64,000 nucleotides of DNA from Triticum aestivum (lineage: Eukaryota > Streptophyta > Magnoliopsida > Poales > Poaceae), in assembly GCF_018294505.1 (NCBI RefSeq), contig NC_057807.1, forward strand, positions 183,981,420 to 184,045,419. The letters are read 5' to 3'. The notes beneath the pieces are model-generated. The model was not told where the DNA came from and searched no databases. It saw only the letters and a program-made list of their open reading frames with translations. Positions 1-10,396 of the stretch are shown piece by piece. Every line of letters begins with the position of its first letter. Positions within the stretch are counted from its first letter, which is position 1. The translations under genes and the position numbers were made by a program.

Positions 1-265
1 AAGATTTATATTTAAACCTTGTTACAAATGAATCAGTCAATTGGTAGTACTGAGGACACTTATCTTGTAAGAAGTCCTCAAGGTCGGCGTTACGCACATA
101 TGCGTCAAATTCATCCTTGATGTCTGCTTTGACCATAAACTCGTCTGATGGCCACTCACAAGCTCACACTTCTGCGTCCCTTGGTGGTTCATCATCTTGT
201 GCACGCATAACACGCCTGGGTCCTCTCTTTGTTGACGAACCACCTTGGTACATTCTCCTAAACAT
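1..265 (-). pseudogene. Athila second ORF (env-like position), 5' part, broken
   Basis: Reading leftward from an ATG at 265, the frame gives a basic start (MFRRMYQGGSS...), hits a TGA at 166-164 after 33 codons, and then continues with a plausible coding stretch ending in ...LTDSFVTRF near the window edge. I recall similar starts in ORFs downstream of pol in Triticeae Athila elements; the function is unknown and calling it envelope-like rests on position only. A 68-residue frame over the same bases is an alternative reading that avoids the stop, but its composition looks less protein-like. The ORF is on the opposite strand to the LTR of its element. Confidence 0.5.
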
Positions 266-1047
266 ATTTCTTTTTCTGAAAAATTTCTGAAATATTAGTA
301 ACTTCAAAATAAAAGTGAATATAACTAAACAAGATTGGTAGCAACTACTCCTACAAGTGCCTAGAGCCTATATCATGCATTAGAATTACTTGGGACCTCA
401 TTTGACATGCAAGCTCAAGAACAGGGTCACCTATGCAGCAAAAATTTGCAAAGAATAAAGCACTAGAACAAAAACTAATTGGACCAATGGAGGAGTCACA
501 TACCAAGCAACAATCTCCCAAAGCAGTTTTGTGAATGGAGCTTTGAGCAAGGAGATCGAAAATCGCAGCAAAGTGAGCTAGAACTCATGCTTGAGCTGGA
601 TGGGGATTTTCCGGGAAGAAGATGGAGTGTGTGGGTGCAGGAATAAGTGGAGGGGGGCCACCGTGGGCCCATGAGATAGGCGGCGCGCCCAGGGGGTGTG
701 GGCGCGCCCTCCACCCTCGTGGCCAGGTGCTTAACCCCCCTGCAGTGTTTTGAGTGCCTAAAATCCTCAAATATTCCATAAAAAATCATACTAAATTTGC
801 AGGGCACTTGGAGAACTTTTATTTTCAGGATATTTTTTTATTGCATGGATAATTCAGAAAACAGACAGATAATACTATTTGCTTTATTTATTCTAAATAA
901 TAGTAAGTAAAAAGAGGGTACAGAAGGTTGTGCCTTCTAACTTCATCCATCTCATGATCATCAAAATGAATCCACTAACAAGATTGATCAAATCTTGTTA
1001 ACAAACTCATTCCGAATAAGACGGAACCGGAGAAATTTCGAATAACA
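266..1047. other. Non-coding spacer of element C with GGCGCGCC motif
   Basis: There is no credible coding sequence between the protease-like ORF and the second ORF. The stretch at about 680-725 contains ggcgcgccc and gggcgcgccctccaccctcgtgg-type sequence, a motif that recurs in LTRs and internal spacers of the Athila elements in this window. The right part (about 780-1000) is AT-rich. Predicted short ORFs over the GC-rich part look spurious. Confidence 0.6.
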
Positions 1048-1815
1048 CTAGGTTACCTCAACAGGGATATGAACGTCCCCAATAATAAGAAGATCATACT
1101 TTTTCTTCATAGTAGGGAGAGGAAATTCAAAACCTCCAATAATGATAGTTGGAACTTTTCCAATAGAATTGATGCTATGGACTTGAGGTTGTTTCCTCGG
1201 AAAGTGTACCGTATGCGCATTACCATTAACATGAAAAGTGACATTGCCTTTGTTGCAATCAATAACAGCCCCTGCAGTATTCAAAAAGGGTCTACCAAGG
1301 ATAATCGACATACTATCGTCCTCAGGAATATCAAGAATAACAAAGTCCATTAAGATAGTGACATTTGCAACCACAACAGGCACATCCTCACAAATACCGA
1401 CAGGTATGGCAGTTGATTTATCAGCCATTTGCAAAGATATTTCAGTAGGTGTCAACTTATTCAATTCAAGTCTACGATATAAAGAGAGAGGCATAACACT
1501 AACACCGGCTCCAAGATCACGTAAAGCAGTTTTAACATAATTTCTTTTAATGGAGCATGGTATAGTTGGTACCCCGGGGTCTCCAAATTTCTTTGGTATT
1601 CCACCCTTAAATGTATAATTAGCAAGCATGGTGGAAATTTCAGCTTCCGGTATCTTTCTTTTATTTGTAATGATACCCTTCATGTATTTAGCATAAGGAT
1701 TTACTTTAAGCATATCAGTTAAGCACATACGTAAGAAGATAGGTCTACTCATTTCAGCAAAGCGCTCAAAATCCTCATCATCCTTTGTCTTGGATGGTTT
1801 AGGAGGAAAGGGCAT
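1048..1815 (-). pseudogene. Athila gag C-terminus and aspartic protease
   Basis: A 255-codon frame. The first part is the end of gag (FAEMSRPIFLRMCLTDML, residues 19-36). A retropepsin domain follows, with D-L-G-A-G at residues 100-104 where a DTGA/DLGA active site is expected, and I-L-G-R-P-F-L-N-T at 172-180, the conserved second protease motif. The ORF ends about 75 residues later (HIPVEVT) without running into reverse transcriptase. That differs from element A in this window, where the same GRPFLNT motif leads into a pol ORF. The start shown is only the first Met; the reading continues from the upstream gag frame through a frameshift near 1800. A family protease would cut the gag-pol polyprotein; here it is probably a relic. 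Confidence 0.7.
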
Positions 1816-2198
1816 GGGTTTATGAACCCATGGTTCTCTTTCTCTACCGTGCTTCCTAGCAACAAAATCTCTTTTATCATAACGTTATTCTTTGATTGTT
1901 GGTTATCAAGATCAATAGTAGGTTCAACCTCTACTTCATTATTATTGCTAGGTTGAGCATCAGCATGAACATTATCACTACGTTCATGTTCATCACCTGG
2001 TTGTGTTTCAGCATCAGAAATAGAAATGTCATTGGGATTCTCAGGTGTGTCTACAATAGGTTCACTAGAAGCATGCAAAGTCCTATTGTCTTTCTTTTTC
2101 TTCTTTTTGGAAGAACTAGGTGCCTCTAAATTATTTCTCTGAGAATCCTGCTCGATTCTCTTAGGGTGGCCTTCAGGATACAAAGGTTCCTGAGTCAT
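1749..2198 (-). pseudogene. Athila gag-like C-terminal fragment
   Basis: A 149-codon frame starting MTQEPLYPEGHPKR, with a run of Lys (KKKKKK near residue 32) and then a long acidic, Asn/Asp/Glu-rich linker. It lies directly upstream of, and overlaps, the protease frame, with a frameshift joining the two. Composition and position fit the linker between gag and protease in Athila polyproteins. The capsid part of gag is absent: only about 140 bases separate this ATG from the LTR of the element, and those hold the polypurine tract of the opposite strand. Confidence 0.55.
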
Positions 2199-2301
2199 TC
2201 TTTGCTGAAAACTTGAATGCTGGCTTTACATATTTACAAACAACAAGAGCAAATAGAGTTTGTAAAAGTTTTTCTTTATCACTTTCAGTTTATCAACTGA
2301 C

Positions 2302-2339
2302 TTGCTTGAGGACAAGCAAAGGTTTAAGCTTGGGGGAGT
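2302..2339 (+). promoter_or_regulatory. Polypurine tract of element C with adjacent 7-bp hairpin
   Basis: TTGCTTG (2302-2308), loop AGGA, CAAGCAA (2313-2319) forms a perfect 7-bp stem. It is followed by gcttgggggagt (2328-2339) immediately before the LTR start TG at 2340. The polypurine tract primes plus-strand DNA synthesis. An equivalent hairpin next to the polypurine tract occurs in elements A and B in the opposite orientation. Confidence 0.75.
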
Positions 2340-2341
2340 TG
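2337..2341. repeat. Left target-site duplication of Fatima (agttg)
   Basis: The five bases agttg abut the Fatima LTR start at 2342 and are repeated exactly at 13001-13005. Removing Fatima and one copy restores gggggagttgacacg, the polypurine tract/LTR junction of element C. Confidence 0.95.
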
Positions 2342-4050
2342 TGTAGCGAACAGACCTCAAACGGTCTGACCTCTGTGCTTAGTGTCATCCCTGGATCAGT
2401 AATGCTGACACCACACAGTACTTGGAGGATTTATAACAGAGTAGCAATCACACACTTATTACATCGAATGTCTCAAAAGAGAACTTATTGAAATAAATAT
2501 GGCTTAAGGCCATCTAATACGATAACAGCGGAAGGCTTGGAAGATAAGCGAGTCCATCAACTCCAACGGCATCACTGAGTATAGAACCACGACCTAAAAG
2601 CACCTTACCCGTCGTCTGAAAAGTCTGCAACATGAAACGTTGTAGCCCGAAACGGGTCAGCACATGGAATATGCTGGCAATGTAACACATAGAGAATAAC
2701 AATGGAGAATGGCTACACTACATGCATATTTGGCTGGTGGTAAAGCTCTACGGTTACAGTTTTTGTGAAAAAGCCAATTTTTCCCTACTGCAAAGGAATA
2801 AATTTTATTTAACTATCATGGTGGTTGTTAAACATTGAGAATGGTTGACAACATCCTCAATCCCAATTAAAAGTACTCATTTAAAACCCAACAATATTAA
2901 TTAGAAGTAACATGATGAGATTCACACGATATCCAGGTACTAGATACTCAAAACGTCCATAACCGGGGACACGGCTAACCATCATTAGTTTATACACTCT
3001 GCAGAGGTTTGCGCACTTTTCCCCACGTGACTCGATCGCCTCCGCTTGGTTCCTCGCACTACATGGTGTTTGAGAAACGGATGACCGAGACATAGTCTTT
3101 CAGAAGCACTAGCACCTTACATAAGGGGTAGACCATACCAACCTACATCCCCTACATCTGCTAGTCCACCCCGTAAGAGTTTGCACAACTTAGTCAACTA
3201 TGCTAGAGCCCATAATAGCATGTGGCTGCACACGTAAGTTTCTAGTTTGAATAATCTCATGATCCCTTTGAGCCTGGGTGGCGGTCCGAAGAAATACAAG
3301 CAAGTCCTGCTAGAAAACAGGTGCCTCAATCCACCCAGATGTGTGTTTAAGTTGCCACCTTAAATAAACCATTAATTCACAAACTCACATCTGTCATGGA
3401 AATTCACTCACCCAATCCACGTCTACTAGCATAGCATGGCATAATAAGCAAACGTAGAAGTAACTCCCAAAGGTTTGATAATAAAACAGGTAATAGGTAC
3501 TACCTCATCTACTTCCCATCCCACAATTTAATTAGATCCTATTCATGCAATGTTTGAGGATAGATCTAATGCATAAAACTGGGTAGTAGAAAGGTATGAT
3601 CAAGTGTTACTTGCCTTGCTGATGATCCGCGAAACCTAGGGACTCGAAGTAACAAGCGGCGCACTCCGGGTATTCTATCACAGACAAACAAACAAGCATA
3701 CAATAAGTACTCATCTAATGCACAGGTAAAACTCGAACAAAAGATCCAACCAGAAAGTTCAACTTAAGAACTCCGATTTGCAAAAAGAATCAAATCAACT
3801 AAAGCAACGAAAGTCAAACGGCGAAAGAAACAGCTTCGTTTTGCTAATCTGGATCTAAGTCAAATTTTACAGAAGCAAAAACTTGTTTAAGTAGATTTTT
3901 CTGAAAGAGGGTTTCGAGACGAAACTCCAGGCGCTTGAATCGCCTGATTCCGATAAACGAGTGAAAAGTTATACTAAATCGAAAATCGGATCAGAAATCG
4001 TGATCAGAAAATAACCGCGGAAAATCCGAGAAAAAGAAAAACGACGAACA

Positions 4051-4076
4051 GATTAACGAACGAACGTTCGTTAATC
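4051..4076. repeat. Near-perfect palindrome in Fatima LTR
   Basis: gattaacgaacg, spacer aa, then cgttcgttaatc: two 12-base arms. A second short inverted repeat (cggacg-aa-cgtccg) follows near 4117-4132. Both lie downstream of the TATA box in the transcribed direction, so they could form hairpins in the RNA leader. The copy in the other LTR (about 12107-12133) carries substitutions. Confidence 0.8.
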
Positions 4077-4347
4077 TAACGAATCTGACGAAAAGCGTTC
4101 GCTAAGACGAACTAACGGACGAACGTCCGCTAATTAACCTAAACCGGAAAAAACCGAAAACTAAAATAAAACGAATCTAAAAAAACCGAAAAAATCCGTA
4201 AAGAAAACCGCCCGGTTTTTTAAGAAAACCGGCGGCATGTGGTTCGAGGCGGCGGCGGACCTCGGGGTGCGGGCGGCGGCTCCGGCGGCGGCGGCGGCGG
4301 GCGGCGGCGTCGGTGGCGGCGGCGGGCGGCGGCGGCGGCGGCTAGGG

Positions 4348-4418
4348 TTAGGGTTTGCGGGTGGGCCGGCGGGGTGGGCTGCGGGCTTGGGGCGCCGGGG
4401 TCCCGCGCTTTATATAGC
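4348..4418 (-). promoter_or_regulatory. Fatima LTR promoter: TATA box and telo-box (3' LTR copy)
   Basis: On the minus strand GCTATATAAAG (4418-4408) is a good TATA box. About 50 bases downstream, AAACCCTAA (4356-4348) is a telo-box, an element known near the start of many plant translation-related genes. Transcription would run leftward. The same pair is in the 5' LTR at 12464-12454 and 12402-12394. Confidence 0.65.
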
Positions 4419-4956
4419 GCCCCCGAGCGGAGTCCCGCTCGGGTACGGCCCGGAGTCGGTTCCGTTTTTTTTAAAACATTACGCTCGGTAGAAAAATCAA
4501 AAGAAATACTAAACGGACTCCAAAAATCCCGAAATAATTTTTCCCCGGCTTCCAAAATCAAGACGGACTAGATGAACATTTATTTGGGGCCTAAATGCAA
4601 TTTTGAAAAATGCACATTTTTCCTAAATTCAAAATAAAAGACGAAAAACTCCAAAATAAAACTTATTTGATTTTTTTATTAAATCCTCATTATTTCTTTA
4701 TTTTGGGAAAGTCATTTTATTCCCTCTCTGAATTTTTGGTAGTAGAAATAACGGAAGATAAAATAAATAAAATCAATGATCCTATTTTCAGCATTTGAGA
4801 AAAACCCCAAATATGAAAATAACGAAATCCCCAACTCTCTCCGAGGGTCCTTGAGTTGCGTATAATTTCTAGGATCGAGACAACGATGCAATAAAATATG
4901 ATAAGCATGATGATCTATGTATAACATTCCAAATTAGAAATTTGGGATGTTACAAA

Positions 4957-4970
4957 CCTACCCCCCTTAA
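4957..4970 (-). promoter_or_regulatory. Fatima polypurine tract
   Basis: On the minus strand ttaaggggggtagg lies two bases from the 3' LTR boundary at 4954. Its position between the integrase stop and the LTR marks the end of the internal region. Confidence 0.85.
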
Positions 4971-6496
4971 GATGAATCTCGCCCTCGAGATTCGTTTTGG
5001 CTAGCAAATAGGTGAGGGTGGTCCTTGAGCAGATCTTCCTCTCGTTCCCAGGTGGCTTCCTCCTCGGTGTGGTGGCTCCACTGAACCTTGCAGAACTTGA
5101 TAACCTTGCTGCGGGTAACTCTGCTGGCATAATCCAAAATCTTAACAGGTTTCTCTTCATAGGTCAGATCTTCTTTCAACTGAATCGTCTCCAATGGCAC
5201 CGTATCTCTCAGTGGTATATCGGCCATCTCTGTGTGACACTTCTTCAACTGTGATACATGGAACACATCATGAACTCCTGATAATCCCTCAGGTAATTCC
5301 AACTTGTATGCTACTTCTCCCATGCGTTCCAAAACCTTGTATGGCCCCACAAAACGTGGCGCTAACTTTCCTTTAACTCTAAAACGATTAACTCCTCGAA
5401 GTGGAGATACTCGAAGATAAACTCTGTCTCCGACTTTGTATTCTGTCTCCTTGCATTTCGAATCTGCATAGCTCTTCTGCCTGGACTGGGCTACCTTGAG
5501 CCTATCGCGAATCAACTTAACTTTCTGTTCAGACTCCTTAATCAAATCTGGTCCAAACAACTGGCAGTCTCCAACCTCATCCCACAACAACGGGGTTCTG
5601 CATCTCCTTCCGTAGAAGGCTTCGAAAGGGGCCATCTTCAAACTGGACTGATAGCTGTTGTTGTAAGAAAACTTCGCGTAAGGCAAGTTGTCATCCCAAC
5701 TTGATCCATAATCCAAAACACAAGCTCTAAGCATATCCTCCAAAATCTGATTGACTCTCTTGGTTTGTCCATCTGTCTGTGGGTGGAAAGCTGTGCTAAA
5801 CTCCAGCCTGGTTCCCAATGTTTCGTGCAACTGCTTCCAGAACTTCGAGGTGAATTGGGTCCCTCTATCTGATATGGTACTCCTCGGAACTCCATGCAAA
5901 CATACAATCCTCGTCATGTATATCTTAGCCAATTTGGCACTGCTGTAGGTAGTCTTGACTGGGATGAAATGAGCTACCTTTGTCAAACGATCAACTACAA
6001 CCCAAATCGAGTCATATCCTGAACGCGTCCTAGGCAATCCCGTGATGAAATCCATACCGAATTTATCCCACTTCCATTCGGGTGTAGGTAAGGGCTGTAA
6101 CAATCCAGCTGGCTTCTGATGTTCTGCTTTCACCCTCTGACAAACATCACAAACTGCTACATACTCTGCGATATCCTTCTTCATTCCGGTCCACCAGAAT
6201 GTTTCCTTCAAATCCAAATACATCTTGGTATTTCTTGGGTGAATTGAATAGGGTGAATCATGTGCCTCTTGCAGAATTAACTTCCTGATCTGCGGGTTAT
6301 TTGGCACATAAACACGGTCCTCAAATCGTAGGATATCGTACTCATCCTCACGAAATCCCTTAGCCTTTCCTTTGCTCATCTGTTCCTTAATAGTGACAAC
6401 CTCCGTATCTGCCTTTTGAGATTCTCTGATTTTATCCATCAGCGTAGACTGATCTCCAATGCTGCTACATAGCCTCTCGGAACTATTTCCAAACAT
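4967..6496 (-). pseudogene. Fatima integrase with chromodomain-like tail, catalytic Glu lost
   Basis: A 509-codon frame. The N-terminal zinc-binding HHCC residues are H79, H86, C116 and C119. The DDE core shows D149 (GMDFITGLP) and D210 (ISDRGTQF), but the third catalytic position in TDGQTKRVNQ (residue 246) is Lys (AAG) where the family has Glu (GAG). The core is followed by GDRVYLRVSPLRG and a GPY/F-type segment (FVGPYKVLE). A C-terminal chromodomain-like region (KILDYASRV...VQWSHHTEEEATWE) is expected to guide insertion to chromatin. The first 15-20 codons overlap the end of the reverse-transcriptase frame through a frameshift, so integrase would be made only as part of a polyprotein in the ancestor. 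The E-to-K change alone should abolish strand transfer. Confidence 0.92.
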
Positions 6497-7758
6497 AGCT
6501 CTCGAAGGTCCTCGGCTAACTCCTTGGGTATTTCTCCCGTCATTAGAGTATTGACATGGCTCTTGCGGCTCAACGCGTCTGCTACAACGTTAGCCTTCCC
6601 GGGGTGATAATGCAATCTCATATCATAATCCTTAATAAGTTCCAACCATCTCCTCTGCCTGAGATTTAACTCCTTCTGCGTGAATATGTACTTCAAACTC
6701 TTGTGATCCGTGTACACTTCACAACGATTCCGAATGAGAAAATGTCTCCACGTTTTCAGTGCATGCACTACGGCTGCCAACTCCAAATCATGAGTAGCAT
6801 AATTCAACTCATGGGGCCTAAGTTGTCGTGAAGCATACGAAACAACTCTACCCTCCTGCATAAGCACTGCTCCAAGTCCTCTACGTGAAGCGTCGCAATA
6901 CACTTCATAATCCTTAGTCTGATCCGGCAAAATCAACACTGGTGAGGTAACCAAACGTTTCTTCAACTCTTGGAAACTTGCTTCACACTCCTCAGTCCAT
7001 ATGAACTTAGTATCCTTCTTCAATAACTCTGTCATAGGCTTCGCAATCCTTGAGAAATTCTCAATGAATCTCCGGTAGTATCCTGCGAGTCCAAGAAAAC
7101 TCTGGATCTCTCCAACTATCGTTGGTGCTTCCCAATTGGTCACAGTGACTACTTTGGTGGGGTCTACTGCGATACCTTCTCCGGATATAACGTGTCCGAG
7201 AAATCCAACTTCCTTTAGCCAAAACTCACATTTGCTGAACTTGGCATATAACTGATGCTCCCTTAGCTTCTCCAAAACCAATCGCAAATGTTCCTTATGT
7301 TCCTCTTCATTCTTCGAGAAAACCAAAATATCATCAATGAACACCACGACGAACTTATCCAAAAATTCCATAAACACCTTGTTCATCAGGTTCATAAAAT
7401 AGGCAGGTGCGTTAGTCAGTCCAAATGACATAACGGTATACTCATACAGTCCATATCTTGTGGTGAACGCTGTCTTAGGTATGTCCTGCTCTCGAATCTT
7501 CAACTGATGGTACCCTGATCGCAAATCGATCTTGGAAAACACTTTAGCTCCTTGCAAACGATCAAACAGATCATTTATTATTGGTAGTGGGTATTTGTTC
7601 TTGATTGTTACTGCATTCAATCGACGATAATCAACAACCATTCTTAACGATCCATCCTTCTTCTCCACTAACAATACGGGTGATCCCCAAGGTGAAGAAC
7701 TTGGGCGTATATAACCTTTATCCAGCAGCTCCTTAATCTGTTTCTTGATTTCCGCCAA
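6439..7758 (-). pseudogene. Fatima reverse transcriptase and RNase H
   Basis: A 439-codon frame continuous with gag-protease except for one in-frame TAG at 7764-7762. RT motifs in order: [50 protein letters not shown], and the catalytic box FIDD (residues 140-143; YIDD is commoner). RNase H follows with [13 protein letters not shown] and [11 protein letters not shown], ending with the spacer [13 protein letters not shown]. The frame breaks just before integrase. The enzyme would copy element RNA to DNA in virus-like particles; this copy is interrupted at both ends. Confidence 0.92.
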
Positions 7759-7761
7759 ATC

Positions 7762-9354
7762 CTATGCGGGCATCCTGTATGGTCGCTTCGATATCGGGCC
7801 TGTACCTGGCAACAGCTCAATGAAAAACTCAATGTCTCTATCCGGTGGCATTCCTGGCAATTCCTCAGGAAATACATCAGGGTAATCCTTCACTACTGGC
7901 ACCTCTTCCTGCACAACTCCTGATAAGGAATTTACATGTGCTCTCCTCGGCTCATGCCGTGATACATACTTGATCCTTATCCCTTCTGGTGTTGTAAGCA
8001 AAATGGTTTTACTGGCGCAATCAATGTTCCCTCCATACTTCGATAACCAATCCATGCCTAATATCACATCCAAACATTGCGATTCCAGAACTATTAGGTC
8101 CGAGGGAAAAATATGGTGTCCAATCCTTAATGGCAGTCGATCACACCATTTACTGGCCGTATACTCTGCTCCGGGTGAGGTTACTAGCATGGGTGACCTA
8201 AGTGCTTGGGTTGGCAATTTATATTTATCCACGAATCCCCTTGATATGTATGAATGCGATGCACCAGTATCAAAAAGAACAACTGCAGTAAATGCCTTAA
8301 CCAAAAACTTACCTATTACCGCATCAGGCTGAGCTTCAACCTCCTCCACGATAACGTGGTTCACTTGCCCCCTGTTGAAAGGGTTCGGCTTCTTTCCTAA
8401 GCTCCCATTGCCATTTCCATTTTGGCCTTCAGGACAATCGTTTGCATAATGCCCCGTCTTGCGGCACTTATAACAGGTGATATGGCTCAGGTCTGCTTTG
8501 GATGGTGTTGACGGGGTGGTGCGGCTTTGTCCATTGCTTCCTCCATTCCCGTTCCCATTCTTTGTGCCATTATGATTGTGCGAGCTACCTCCTCCATGAG
8601 TATGCTGAAACTGTCCTCCTGACTTTGGGGTAAAGCGTGGCTTCTGATGAGCTCCAGAATTATACTTCCCCTGTGCATACTTCCTCTTACGATTATCAAT
8701 CTGCTGCTGCTTCCCTTCAATCATAAGGGCACGATCTACTAACTCCTGGTAGTTATTGAAAGTGGCTACCATCAACTGCATGCTCAGCTCATCATTCAGT
8801 CCTTCTAAAAACTTCTCCTGCTTAGCTGCATCCGTAGCAACGTCATCTGGGGCATAACGTGCTAGTTTACTAAAATCATCCACGTACTGGCCAACTGTCC
8901 GTCCTCCTTGGCGCAAGTTGCGAAACTCATGCTTCTTCATGGCCATAGCTCCGGCTGAAACATGGGCAGTACAGAAAGCTTGTTGGAACTGATTCCATGT
9001 GACAGTGTCTACAGGGTAAGTGGATGTAAAATTCTCCCACCAAGCTGCTGCGGGTCCGTCAAGCTGATGTGCAGCAAACTTCACTTTCTCACCATCTGTG
9101 CATCCTGCAGTGGTCAACTCCCTTCCTATCTTGCGGAGCCAATCATCTGCTGCAATCGGCTCGGTGCTACTAGAATACACCGGCGGTTGCAGCCTAAGGA
9201 AACGAGTCAAGTGATCCCCAGGTGGTGGTGGTGGTGGGTTGTTGTTGTTGTTGCCTAGGTTCTGTACCAATGTCTGAATCAAAGTATTCTGCTGCTGAAT
9301 CAACTGGGTGATCTCTGGCGGGAAAACAAACTCGGGGTTGCGTCTCGGAGGCAT
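7762..9354 (-). pseudogene. Fatima gag and aspartic protease
   Basis: A 530-codon frame starting MPPRRNPEFVF. The capsid-like retrotransposon gag domain occupies about residues 60-215, followed by a basic Gly/Asn/His-rich linker, a CCHC zinc knuckle (CYKCRKTGHYANDC, 294-307) and a protease with FDTGASHSYI (active-site DTGA at 362-365). It ends at a TAG after ...KRPYRMPA, a point where related polyproteins read through into reverse transcriptase; the next codons continue in the same frame. The ATG is preceded by a leader that holds another ORF. Overall well preserved apart from the terminal stop. Confidence 0.92.
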
Positions 9355-9558
9355 CTGAAGGGTTTAGAAAAGACGAGAAATTAAGAATAGAGTGAGATCT
9401 AAGGAGAAAACACTACCCAAATGCTCATGAGACAAATGCACTCAAAATCACTTCATTCAATTTAAACAAAGGGCTTACAACGGTCTAACTATCACAAAGG
9501 TGCGTGTACTATAATGTTTACATGGAGGGGAATACTACTAATATGTGGGGGTCATCTA

Positions 9559-10287
9559 TTAATTAGAACCAGTGGAAGACTCCATGATGTCTGCTCCAGC
9601 TTCGTCTTCGAAGTCGGGCTCACTTGGATCCGAATCGGTGTCGTCGATGATGATGTAGTTGCTCGGACAGTCGACGTACTTGTCTTCATTCTTGAGCTCC
9701 AATTTCTTCTTGAGTTCTTCAATCTCATACTTAAGATCGTTATTGTGCTTTGCTACAGCTACGATCTCGTCCATGTAGTCCTTGCGTGTAGACTTCAGTT
9801 CTCCTTCAAGTTCAATGATCCTTCCCTTCGCATTCTTCAACTCTATCATATCATTGCACATCTGGTTCTCCTGGCGTCGAATGTGCTGGTTTAACTCCTG
9901 GATGAAAGCTGCAATGGATCTGTCCTCCTTGGTGTTGACTATCTCCCAATCTTCATTCCTGCGTCCGCAAATCTAGTAGATAGTGTCCTTGAGGTCTTCC
10001 TGGTAAACTTCTCCAATACGTCCCATGGTGATATGAGCTGCCATGCTCTTTCCCAAACTCCAGGTTGGTGCATTGAAAACACTATCTATAGGCTTGGTGA
10101 TTGGGGCGAATGTCCTTCCCGGAACATGGGCTTGAATCTTCCAGCGCTCCTCTTCAGGCAGAGTGGCGTTGAAAGTCCCGGTGAAGTTTGGTAGTCCAAT
10201 GTTCAGGTACCTGGCGACTTCCTTCAAGTGAAATCCAAAAGGTGTACCTTCATCTGGTTGAGCGGACTTGATCTTTGCGGCCGTCAT
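9559..10287 (-). pseudogene. Extra ORF upstream of Fatima gag, with coiled coil
   Basis: From an ATG at 10287 (MTAAKIKSAQPDEG) the frame runs to a TAG at 9975-9973, then continues in the same frame to a stop at 9559, 242 codons in all with one internal stop. The first half includes FHLKEVARYLNIGLPNFTG. The second half is rich in Glu/Lys/Leu heptads (about residues 145-205), predicting a coiled coil, and ends in an acidic Asp/Ser/Glu tail. It lies between the primer-binding site and gag in the sense direction. I do not recognise the family. An upstream Met at 10443 would extend it into the LTR and across the primer site, so 10287 is preferred. Confidence 0.6.
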
Positions 10288-10381
10288 CCTAAAGAATAGA
10301 AAAGATGAGGAGTCAGAATTGAGAAGAAAGAGTAGTGATCTAGGGCTTAAGCTTAGTGGTCGTGTCCTACAGTCAGCGTGT

Positions 10382-10393
10382 GCTCTGATACCA
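10382..10393 (-). promoter_or_regulatory. Fatima primer-binding site (tRNA-iMet)
   Basis: The minus strand reads TGGTATCAGAGC, complementary to the 3' end of initiator tRNA-Met, three bases inside the 5' LTR boundary at 10397. It confirms that the right LTR is the 5' LTR. Confidence 0.92.
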
Positions 10394-10396
10394 CCT

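Larger units (their letters stand above)
2342..4954 (-). repeat. Fatima 3' LTR
   Basis: It runs from tgtagcgaac at 2342 to gggatgttaca ending at 4954. It aligns along its length with 10397-13000. It contains a GC-rich GGC-repeat segment (about 4230-4440), a TATA box and a palindrome at 4051-4076. Minus-strand reading gives a TG...CA element. No protein-coding function is supported; the Ala/Gly/Pro/Arg-rich frames over 4220-4570 are translations of the GGC repeats. Confidence 0.93.

Noticed and set aside
37..243. 68-codon minus-strand frame at the left edge
   Set aside because: Amino-acid content is atypical; the overlapping frame from the ATG at 265 reads more like the Athila second ORF despite a stop.
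4220..4571. Poly-Gly/Arg/Pro frames in the Fatima LTR
   Set aside because: Translations of GGC repeats, mirrored imperfectly in the other LTR, and differing in length between the copies.
10382..10393. Possible tRNA fragment
   Set aside because: This is the primer-binding site complementary to tRNA-iMet, not a tRNA gene; no cloverleaf is present.
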